The position numbers and the translations under genes are program-made. A stretch of 64,000 bases of DNA, from the NCBI GenBank assembly GCA_001931905.2, contig MSJI02000932.1:33829-97828 (forward strand), written 5' to 3'. Source of the stretch: Cladosporium sp. IMV 00045. Taxonomy: Eukaryota; Ascomycota; Dothideomycetes; Cladosporiales; Cladosporiaceae. The stretch's first letter is position 1, and each line of letters starts with the position of its first letter. Below the pieces are notes generated by a model. That model was not told the DNA's origin, ran no database searches, and saw nothing but the letters and a program-made list of their open reading frames with translations. This document shows positions 10,211-19,780 of the stretch, piece after piece.

Positions 10211-12715
10211 ATGGCTACGACTACAGGCGATGTGGCGGAAGACACGGTCGCAGAGTACACGCGCAACGTTTTCGGACAATTTAAGGCTGTCAAGAAGTTG
10301 GAGAATGATATGTCTGCTTCTTGGCAAGAAATCGCGGCAGATGGGCTTTCGCGATTTCAACTGTGGGCCAGTAACCTGGGGGCATATCACGATGCGCAAG
10401 ATCCGCGATCCGCTGATTTTCGTCTACGAAAAGCACCAGAGGTGCAGGAACGTATCATCCGGTTGCTACAAGAGCTCTTGGAAGACCTCGATGAGATTCA
10501 CAACATCTTGTCTGGTCAACGCGAAGGCGAGGTCGAGAATTCCGACGACCCCGAAGTACCACGGAACAGCGATGGAGAAGCTGAGCCACGATCTGAGGTC
10601 TCTGAGCTTTGGCTCATGGTTGACAATGACATTACCAGTCTCATGAAGGTTTCAGTCTTGGTGCACAAGAATACTGTGCGCAATAAGCTCCAACACGCGG
10701 TCAGAGCTGCGGAGAAGATGTCGAGCTCTTCAATGCCAACGATGTGGGATCGCCAGCGTATATGCCATTGGTATCCGAAGCTCGAGCAAACGGGGTGGCT
10801 CCTAGAGCGACTCGCACGCGCGACCACGCAAAGAAGAGCGTTCTTGATGTACGCGGAGGGCCATAGCCTGCGTATCGCCCACGACTCATCCGGAAACTTT
10901 GGGAGCAAGTCCTTGTTCTCTAGGCCGACGCAAGCACTCACCAAAGCGCCTACTCTTGGTCCAGGTGAAATACAAAGTACGGCGTTGGAGCAACTGGATC
11001 ATTTCGAAGACGATGACGATATGTCCGAGATGTCAGCGACCACACGCGGATCGCAGCTCGACGGCCAGAACCATATGCGAGACTTGAATTTGCTGCCATT
11101 GTCGTCAGTCTGCAAAGAAGATAAGCCTGGCATTTGCCCGTATTGCTATGATGCAGTGCTTTTTGTTGGTCAAAAGAAACGTAAACTATGGCGGTAGGTC
11201 CAGGCTGAGTGATGCATCACGGAGCACGTCTGACTGATAGCTCGTAGCCGACATGCATTTTCTGATCTCATGGCTTACTCATGCACATTCGAGTGCTGCG
11301 ATCGTGGTCTTTTCGGGTCTTTGTCCGAATGGGCGACACACGAGAAAACTGAACATCTGAGAGACTGGCATTGCCCAATATGCAACCGGAGTTGTGATTC
11401 TAGAAGTCTAGTCATGGCCCACATATCTAATTCTCACCCATCGCCCGAGAAGGCATTGTCATTTGGGCAAATCAATGATGTGTCGCCACCAACAATGTTC
11501 ATGGCGGCTGCTCGGTGTCCATTCTGCAACGAGCTGGACTTGTCGGAGAGGATCCCAAGCTTATCAGACTCAGATACTCGCCAATCTTTCGTGGAAATAG
11601 ATGTGTACCAGCGACATCTTAGCCGCCACATGGAACAGCTAGCCTTGTTAGCAAAATCCGCATCTGTCGAAGACGATGAAGTGAGCGACAACAGCGACGT
11701 GGAGAAGGTATCTCAAGCTGCGAGCTCCGACATGACACACTTATCAATTGGTCCAAAAATGGTTGATCCTACAGCATCTGAAGATCTTGACGAGGCATCT
11801 GGGGGTCCTGGAATCCATACACGCGCTGCTGACTCCGACTGGGACTTCACTCCAAGTGTCCCACCGCTTCGAAAAACGCTGAGCAACCACAGCGTGGAGG
11901 AAGATGTCGTCGATACGCCAGACTATAGGCAAGCTTTCGAATCGAGATCATCTTCTGCCCGTGAAGATCCAACCGACTTGGGAAGCAAAACTCGAGATGT
12001 TCGCCATTACGTTAGTCACGAATCGCGAGACAGCAGGCTAGACGATGATCTAGTCAACGAGCTTGCCGAAATGCGCTTGGAAAGGCGTAATCGAGCCTCG
12101 AGTCGTGGACGTAGAGAAGCCAGCTCGACTGATGCCCGCGGCCGCGGTGACTACTATCGCCACGCATGGAATGATTTGGAGCGCGAAGAGCGCAGACATA
12201 GAGAAACCATGGAGAAAATGGATGACTTGGAGAAAATGGATGACTCGGAGATAAAGGCGGGACTTGAATCTTTGAAAGCCCTGCTCAAGCAGCAGGAGGA
12301 ACAGCGCATCGCGCGCGACGAGGCGCTCAAACCAGCATCTGACCGCCCTACAACCTATTCCAAAGACCGCGGAAGTACAAGAACATCTTCGTCGATTACG
12401 CAGTCGCCCCACCCTAGATACCCTCCGCAAGCATCGCCACCGCCCGCGCCGAAAGAAGAGAGAGAGAAGGAAGTTACCAAAGAGGTGGTAATCGAGAATA
12501 AGGATGACTCATGGATAAAGGCGGAAATTAATGTTTTGAGAGCCATGCTCGAGCAGCAGGAAGAACAGCGCATCGCGCGCGACGAGGCGCTCAAAGCTGA
12601 GGTAGAGGCGATCAAGGCTGAGGCGGCAGCGAAGAAGGCAAAGGAAGAGCGGGAGGCACTGAAGAAGGAGGAAATTGCCGCCGCATCTGTTGCTGCCAAA
12701 GAAGCTGCTGAGTAA
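10211..12715 (+). CDS. AcuF-type C2H2 zinc-finger protein with C-terminal coiled coil
   Basis: Two exons, 10211-11193 and 11248-12715, make 816 residues. Intron 11194-11247 starts GTAGGT and ends CTCGTAG, and the join reads KLWRRHAFSDL. The first 300 residues are helical (FQLWASNLGAY, QERIIRLLQELLEDL). A cysteine/histidine block follows: GICPYCYDAVLF, then YSCTFECCDRGLFGSLSEWATHEKTEH, WHCPICNRSC...MAHISNSH and RCPFCNELD..YQRHLSRHMEQLALLA. This arrangement matches the fungal zinc-finger region annotated as oxidoreductase AcuF-like C2H2, found in large lineage-specific families often with NLR-like genes. The C-terminus is a charged coiled coil with a 30-residue internal repeat (coded at 12242-12331 and 12506-12595). 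Function is unknown; nucleic-acid or protein binding is inferred. The frame after the stop remains open in another phase to 12957 (see findings). Confidence 0.75.
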
Positions 12716-13099
12716 TAGATTTCGATAAGGATCCGTACTACATTGTCATTCTCCGTAAGATGGAAGAACCAGAAATGAACACCATGTTTGACCACACCAA
12801 ACGCTTACGTTCCGGTCGGCTGCTGCTTGAGTCACAGAAGGACAAAAGGCTGGAGCTTGCATGGTATAGACGGCAGGATCGAAGCAAGATTCGTGAGCGC
12901 GATGATGATGAGATTGGGCAGCTGAAGAAAACTGGGTCTCAGGAACTCACAAAATGAGGCTAGCTAGTAGAGGTAGGACTCAGTAAATGGAATACGACCA
13001 AGATGTCCGTCGTGCAAGCCGAACTTTTCCGTTGGAGTGTGAACAATCGTCATAGCCGATAATCGCCTCGGATTGTTCTGCAAAGCTAGGTTTGACGGC
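12716..13099. other. intergenic with an orphan open frame
   Basis: A frame open from about 12715 to the TGA at 12957 encodes a plausible charged segment (DPYYIVILRKMEEPEMNTM, then a basic helix). It is not in phase with the preceding gene. The rest is the convergent 3' region of the SSU1-like gene. I cannot decide whether the frame is an unrecognised last exon. Confidence 0.35.
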
Positions 13100-14705
13100 T
13101 TACGGAGCAGTCGTCTGCACCTCATGTCTTTCTTGAAAGAGGTTCGTTCCTAGGCAAGGCGCAAAAAGCATCTTGCCGCTCATGACACCTTTCACCGTTT
13201 TACCAGCAACAAAGAACCACATCAAGACGCAGATGCCCGTCAAGACCTGAGACCATCAGTCGAAGCTGCGTTTTGATTGGCGTTGAGACTTACGCATGAG
13301 AGAATCTTGAAGAGTCTGAACTCGAACTCATCACCGATTGAGATGGCCAAAAGCGTGAAAACCCCTGTTGTCGGAGTGAGCATACTGCCGCGTGAGAGCG
13401 AGGTGAATGGGACCTACCGACAGGAACGATGAAGCCCCACCAACCCATGTTGAAGGGAAATGGATATGTCGTAACGATCATGATTACGGCAACAACGAAC
13501 CAAATCAGAGAAAAGCCCAACAAGATGATGCCGACTATCAAGCCAACGAGGTAGAAGCTGTCACCAGCCTGTGATGACTGCGGTATTGTAACCGTCAAAG
13601 GAAAGTTGTGTTTGGCGACCTTTCCAAAAGCGATGAGTCTAGCTTGTCTGTCAGTCAATGACGGTGTCAAGAGTCACGTGTCCTGTCTACATACGAGAAC
13701 CCTGACAGGCTGAGGGGTCCGATGGGGAGCAGCAGCGAAACGATCACCTCGCGCTGCAGTGGCTTGTGTATTGTCATTCGAAGGAAGTATATAGTAAGGA
13801 TGATCCAGGAGAGTGGAGTCCCGATTCCCCAGAAGATGTAGCTAAGCACAAGCGTCCAGAGTTGATGCTTGTCGTTCTTCAAAGCTCCTGCGACCAGCGT
13901 CCCGGATGTTGCGGCGATGACCGTAGCAACGATCGGTATAAGATATAGTGCTGTCATTTCTGCAAGTTCCTGACGTCGATTGGCCATGCTGGGATCATCA
14001 TCAGCCAGAGAGACAGCAGGATCTTGTCAAACCACGCACATTACTCAAGTCAGGTGGAAGCATATCGCCAGCGCCAGAACGCTGTCGATCCACCACAATG
14101 TCCAGGCCAGGATTGCCAAACCTTGACCCCATGGCGGGACGCAGACAAGTACAATTGTACTGATGATGGTTGCAAGACCGACTGGGAACGCGGCTAAGAA
14201 CAGGCTCTGATGAGGATGGCGGAGCACCATCGAAATCAACTGTGGGAACATAGTATACCGGAGAACTGAGATCATGGTGAAGAGCAAGAACAAAACAACA
14301 TTGAGGACGAAGAAGATGTTGGATACTATGTTGAGCCAGTGGGCATGGTACGGTATTTGATGTAGCATGATTGACAACGCTCCGGTGCTCATGGTGATGA
14401 TGAACCACCTGTATCAATGTTAAACTTGTCAAGTCAGTGAGCCAGTTTCAAAAGGTCGTCTCGTACGAAGGTGTGAAATTTCGAATAACTCTCCGCAAGC
14501 CGGCATCCTGCTTGTTGCTCTGCGTTTGAACGCTTGTTGCGGCTTTTGCTTCTTCTGTCACCTGTTGCTCGGAGGCGGTTGCTCTGCTTGCTTCAAGCTC
14601 GTTAGCGGCATCAATCAAAGCTCTCCTAGTCCAGTCTTCGGGATCATCATCGTGGAAATGAGAGGGGCAGTTGTGGCTTTTGCCATAGCATGACAAATCT
14701 GACAT
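13100..14705 (-). pseudogene. SSU1-like sulfite/anion exporter (TDT family) with premature TGA
   Basis: Six exons are readable: 14467-14705, 14040-14408, 13695-13988, 13418-13638, 13294-13364 and 13100-13246. All joins have GT..AG borders and keep frame. The product has the ten-helix voltage-dependent anion channel/TDT pattern: FTPSWFIITMSTGALSIML, LRHPHQSLFLAAFPVGLATI, LAWTLWWIDSVLA, ALYLIPIVATVIAATSG, QREVIVSLLLPIGPL, FNMGWWGFIVPVGVFTLL and a last helix ending WFFVAGKTVKGV. Family members export sulfite or transport malate at the plasma membrane. One in-frame TGA (14045-14047) lies in a loop after WWIDSVLALAICFHLT, exactly where the family has an aromatic residue; both sides are well preserved. 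Either the gene is recently inactivated, the base is an error, or the stop is read through. An upstream in-frame ATG at 14936 would add 77 residues of unfamiliar sequence. Confidence 0.7.
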
Positions 14706-15162
14706 TTTATCGAGCAATAGTGGGACTGAGCTTGAGCTGGCTTTTGACGCTGTCTCGCTGAGCTGATATATGATAAACCAGTCATGGCGACCCCGCGAGA
14801 CCAATGCAGTGGTCGAATGATCATCCAATACTTCACAAGTGGCTAATGGTAAATATATCAGACATCCGTGTCGGGAGTCGGCGGCGAACGTAGTGACCAG
14901 CAGGTCGGCTTGTTTGTCAGCCGATTCGTCAGCCATGTGTAACAGTGTATCAACACAAGAGCTTACTTCGCCATTGTTGCAGCTTTGTGAACAGCACAGC
15001 TTAGTCTGGTACGTAAAGAAAGCTCATATCCCCATGTCAAAACCTAACGCCTCGCCAATTCCCTCTGCTGACACTCATTCTCAGCTCCCCCATTTCGCAT
15101 CCAATCGCCACCAATTTCCATAGTCCTTCGTCTCTGAACCACAACGAAGGAATAGGTGCATC
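14706..15162. other. upstream region of the SSU1-like gene
   Basis: The minus-strand frame of SSU1 exon 1 remains open to an ATG at 14936, so part of this stretch may be coding if the longer start is used. The rest, up to the stop of the small secreted protein gene, shows no gene. Confidence 0.4.
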
Positions 15163-15668
15163 TTAGCAAGTCAAAGTAGCACTGCCCGCCAGAACTATGA
15201 GACCGGTATGAGGATCGGCCGGGTGTATGCAACTTCTTGAGAACTATTTGTAGCGATTAGCTCAGTTTTCCTGCCGACCAGACCACTCGAGTGTACTGAC
15301 TGAGCTTACTGCATCCTGAGCAATAGGGCCTATGGTACCAGCAGGTGATTGACAATTGAAGTCGGAGAATAAATGTACGATGCAATTGCCGTTGGGAAGA
15401 TGTTCGCCGCTGTCGACACGAATGCTCCCTTTAGGGTCGTTCGGAGGAAACGCACTAAGCTGGGAGCAGGTTTGACTTTTCCAAAGATTAGTATGATGGA
15501 AATCTCATTAGGATGTTAAGGCTAGACTCACTCGTCACGAACCTCTACCCAGTATGGACCTGCTCCACAATCGTTTCCCGTCCAAGAGCTCAGGACGACA
15601 AGACCGTCGGAATCTCCGGACACGAGGCTGGCGGCCAGGAGGCCCCCAAGAAGCACAATTGGTAACAT
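15163..15668 (-). CDS. small secreted protein, candidate effector
   Basis: Three exons, 15532-15668, 15310-15454 and 15163-15243, give 120 residues. Introns 15455-15531 and 15244-15309 have GTGAGT..CTTAG and GTAAGC..AATAG borders with a GCTAATC branch site in the second. The ATG at 15668 opens a signal peptide (MLPIVLLGGLLAASLVSG) with likely cleavage after position 17-18. The mature part is about 100 residues with five cysteines (NDCGAG, GNCIV, FNCQS, SRSCI and a C-terminal LTC). No known domain is recognised. An upstream in-frame ATG at 15743 would bury the signal sequence, so the inner start is preferred. Small size, secretion and cysteines are typical of fungal effectors or surface proteins; function is unknown. 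Confidence 0.65.
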
Positions 15669-16123
15669 GTTGAGACTCGGTGCCCTGGTATACACGTCGG
15701 TAGTAGTAGAATATGTGACGACAAAAGAAGACAGCCGTAGCAAAGGGGAGAGTGGAAGTCGATGATGGTTTAAGGAGTCAAGAACACTGAAGTGTACGGC
15801 AATGCACCCATAGCCTTTTATATATTGAACAGAACGAATACGCCATGTTGTACAGACTTACGACTACTTTGGGGCTGAAGTTGCACTGCTAACTGCACTA
15901 TACAGAAATAGGGACAAGGCAGCCAGTGATAGGCGCCACTTTGCGAGGTCGAAACGGAAAGATGTCGTTCAGCCTTGTCTCGCAATTTCACAGCCACCGC
16001 AATGTATGCACAGGTCGTCTTCAAGGGAGCTTTGCACACTAAGGCTGATATCTCAATGTCAGGCGAGACAGCTTTCTGCCACCTGTTATCAGTATCTATC
16101 TTAACATATGTTCTCACATGAAC
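15669..16123. other. intergenic, no gene seen
   Basis: 455 bp between the secreted-protein ATG and the AnmK stop on the same strand. A TATATA-like stretch at about 15816-15823 lies some 150 bp upstream of the secreted-protein start and may belong to its promoter. No further gene is supported. Confidence 0.4.
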
Positions 16124-17684
16124 TTAGTCAAACCCGTCTTGCATGACCTTCCACCCGTTGTACGGCTTATCTACAACCATCTCCTTCACAGTCGGCAGAC
16201 TTGTCCTCCCCTCCCCAAACGCTATTGCATCCTTCATCACCTTCCTCCACCTCAAACCCGGCGCAATTTTGCCTGAGATCGTATTCGGCGTCAGGCTATC
16301 ACTATTTATCGGTACCAATGCCGCCCTTCCCAATACAGCTTCCAGACCCTGCTGCGCAAACGACACCGCCTCCTTTGCGTCCGACGGCACTCCCGTCTCA
16401 TCCAGTGCTCGAATTCTGGCTAAAGGTAGCTGATCTTTGAGATGCTTGATGATGCTAGGATTACGCGCGCCGCCACCGCACATGTAGATCTCGCTGATGT
16501 TGTCGACGTCGATGTTGAAAGACGGGAGAAACTGGCGGTACTGCTTGACGATGTTCTGAGCCGTGATGCGGGTGATCGTAGCGAGCGTGTCGTACTTGTC
16601 GCACCCGGCGGCGAGGCAGTCATCGATGATGGCCTGCCCCTCGTTGTCGCCAAAGGTTTCGCGTCCGGTCGTCTTAGGAGGCGTGTGGTTGCAGTACTTG
16701 TGGGTGTCGAGAAACTTGTCGACGATGGCTTGGTTGACGGTACCGCGAGCGCTCCATTCACCGTTCTTGTCGTATTCCATGCTGCCGTCGGTGAAGTATC
16801 GCATCGCGTTATCGATGAACATATTCCCAGGACCGCAGTCCCTGAATCATCTGGGTCAGTTTAAGACACAATACCAGGCATAGAAATTGCTAACTTACCA
16901 GTCGACCATAGCATCTACACCACCTTCGCTGTCTGGAGGAATGACGCATAAGTTTGCAATGCCACCAATGTTCTGGCAAATCCTCCACTTGGTCGGATGG
17001 CGGAGGAGCAGCCCATCGATCAGAGCTACCAGGGGCGCTCCTTGTCTGCCAACCGCCTGTTCAGCCATTCTAAAGTCCGTCACCGTCGTGATTCCCGTGA
17101 TGGCGCTGATGACAGTCGCCTCGCCCAAGCAAAAAGCGGATCGAGTTTCGCTCTCTTCGGGCATTGACAGCAGCCAGATAGTCTGGCCATGCGACCCGAT
17201 CAGGTCAATGTCACTCAGTGCAACATCGTGCTTGACGCAAAACTGCTTGACGGCCTCGCCAAACATGATGCCGAGCTTGACGTTGAGCTGCGACATCAGA
17301 GATGGCGTGGTCTTTGTCTCACGGAGCATGGAGAGAACTGGCTTCTTGATCCACTGAGGAACGGGCATCTCGTCATACTGCTCTGTGTTAGTACTTGCTG
17401 GTTGAGTCGTAAATCATAAGGCGAAGTCTTACTTTCAGAAGCTCCATGTGCAATGGCTCTTCAGGCGACTCTTGTCTGTAGCGCACTAGAGCACAATCGA
17501 TGCCATCCATAGCTGTGCCGCTGTTCATACCCAAGATTGTGTAGTCTAAGGGTTTTGACGCTGGTCGTCTCGATCCGACACCGCTGTCAATTGCCGCGCC
17601 ATTTGTTTGCCCAAGTCCGTTCAATACGGGATGTCCATTAGGCGCTTCGTGACCACCGCTGGGTAGGCTATGTTCTAATGTCAT
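16124..17684 (-). CDS. anhydro-N-acetylmuramic acid kinase (AnmK) family
   Basis: Three exons, 17433-17684, 16899-17377 and 16124-16841, make 482 residues; both introns (17378-17432 and 16842-16898) have GT..AG borders and restore frame. The ATP-binding loop reads [16 protein letters not shown], followed by GSHGQTIW, the QNIGGIANL block, [19 protein letters not shown] and [15 protein letters not shown]. These are the defining motifs of the AnmK/UPF0075 family, part of the ASKHA sugar-kinase superfamily. In bacteria AnmK phosphorylates and opens 1,6-anhydro-MurNAc during peptidoglycan recycling. Fungi make no peptidoglycan, so here the substrate may be scavenged bacterial wall sugar or an unrelated anhydrosugar; that is inference. 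About 45 hydrophilic residues precede the kinase core. No signal peptide is seen. Confidence 0.9.
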
Positions 17685-18306
17685 TGTAGTAGGTGCAAGT
17701 ACAAGTTGAGAGCTATAGGAACGAACAGACGAGCCTCGAGAGGGTGCTGTATTCGTGATTGCCGTGAAAGTGCTCCGAGCAAGCGATAAAGTTGACCAAG
17801 GATGTGTCTCTTATAATTCTCTTGTGATCCGCGTTTGTCTTCCTTCCCGTGATATGATGGAAACGCATCAAAGGATCTCCCTGCATGTCCGATTCAAGTA
17901 TCGACCCAGACGGCTCTCATTTGGGATCGCGCATACCCGAAACAACTGATCCCATGTCTTCGTCTCGACAGGCTCGTCTCGAAGTGTGCCCGCAACAAGG
18001 TTTGAATGCTCGGCTCGATCGGCGGAGGGGTGGTATAGTGCGTGGCGTCGAGACGAATTTCCCGATGCGGTAATCGCAACATCATCTGCGGTTGGTCAGT
18101 AGCCGAAGTCGCTGAGTAATCTTCGCCTCTGCATCGATTGTTGTTAATAAGCTCTCGGCTATTTTTTGATGCTTTCTGTGATGGAATATGATATCTCGGG
18201 AAAAGTCCCGCATCAACCGTATAAAGCAGAAGACCAGTAGCACAGTTCACCCACAGCCTTGAGGTTGATATCGCCTTGTTATTAGAATTCCAGGTGAACT
18301 TCAAAG
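17685..18306. promoter_or_regulatory. divergent promoter region AnmK / ARMT1
   Basis: 622 bp separate the two start codons. Only short frames without recognisable content occur. It presumably holds both promoters. Confidence 0.45.
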
Positions 18307-19763
18307 ATGTGTGAAAAGATGGCAGGAGCACGCCCGGTGTGGACATCCGACGAAGGCACCATGGCGCAGGAAACGGCCAACAGCCGATGGTCGAAGATTG
18401 TCTCTGGGATGATCAATGATGTCGAAAGCGAGATCGCCATCTCGAGTAACTCGCCCCCCAAGCGAGATGAAGGGCGAGAAATCGTCGAGCAACTTAATGC
18501 GCTCAAGGAGGATATTGAGAATGATGCCGCTCTAAGGTAAGTACTAAGCGATTTCGCTACTCAACAAAGGGCCGCGCTCATTCGTTTAGGCCATTCACAT
18601 CTACTGGAGAGCCGGATGTTGCAGGCTATAACAAGCAACTGGCCGATGGAGACAACTACTCGTGGCGCAAGGCGCCTTGGCTGTTCGCCGAATGCTATCT
18701 GTACAGGTAAACTACTGCATCAAAGAGAAGAGTGAATAAAGCTTGCTAAAGAATGTCATGCAGATACGTACAAGAAGTGTTCTCGAAACCACAACACTGG
18801 AAGGGCTACGATGTGTTCAGACGGCAAAAGGACTCTACCCTGGTCAAATCCGCAAGTGCCGTTGAGCAGATGGCCAGCTGGTTCGTCGAAGTTGTTCTCG
18901 ATGCAGAACAGCCCGTCAAAGATCTTGAACCTGCACCCGCCCGGCTTCTGTTCGACGAGGTGACAGCGCTGACTCTCTGGGGAAACGCAACGGATCTGTC
19001 CTTATTGACAAATCTAAGTCTGGAAGATATCCAGAAGCTGCAGGGCAAGAAGGCCATTGAAGAGAGTCAGCGAAACATCGTTGCCGACGACACCGACCTT
19101 GTTTGGCAATATCTACAAACTAGGTTGTCACTGTACAGGAACCGTACAATCGACATCATCCTTGACAACGCTGGATTTGAGCTTTACACAGACTTCCTGT
19201 ACATCTCATACCTCCTCGAGAGTGGTCTGGCTACAAGCATCGTTGTGCACGCCAAGTGCTTCCCGTGGTTCGTCAGTGATGCTTTGCCAGCAGACATCGA
19301 CTCACTGTTGGAGCACCTCGAGTCCGCCGATGCATTCCCAAACCGTGTGCATCTCGATCGTCTTACAGCCTGCTTTCGACAGTACATGCGTACGGGAAAA
19401 CTCAAAGTTAAGACGAACCCTTTCTGGACGACTGGTTACTCTTTCCACGAGCTGCCTCGATTTGCACCGGAATTGCTCAAGGAGCTCCGACAGAGCCATC
19501 TCACCATCTGGAAGGGAGATCTCAACTACCGGAAATTAACGAACGACGGTCTATGGCCGCATACGACAGAGTTCAAGACCGCTCTCGGCGCTATGGGCAA
19601 AGGCTCTGGCGTCGAAGTACTGGCACTTCGGACGAACAAATCCGACACATGCGTCGGTGTGAAGACGGAGGCGAGGGTGAAGGAGTTGGATGAAGAGGCG
19701 CCAGGGGAGGCTTGGGTGCGAAATGGAAGCTATGCGGTGATATCGTTCAGCGATGGCGAGTAG
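18307..19763 (+). CDS. ARMT1/DUF89 family damage-control phosphatase
   Basis: Three exons, 18307-18536, 18590-18706 and 18764-19763, give 448 residues, close to the usual length. Both introns keep the codon for Arg split as AG|G or AG|A and have GTAA donors. An N-terminal helical region (RWSKIVSGMINDVE) precedes the DUF89 core. The metal-site motif DNAGFELYTD begins at Asp250/Asn251, and the conserved KGDLNYRKL and DGLWPHTTEF blocks follow. The family (yeast YMR027W, human ARMT1) contains Mn/Co-dependent phosphatases acting on fructose-1-phosphate and related phosphometabolites; a protein carboxyl-methyltransferase activity has also been proposed. The protein is probably cytosolic. It converges with the Zn2Cys6 gene, with only 17 bp between the stops. 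Confidence 0.9.
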
Positions 19764-19780
19764 CGTAGATGAGAAGTTGG

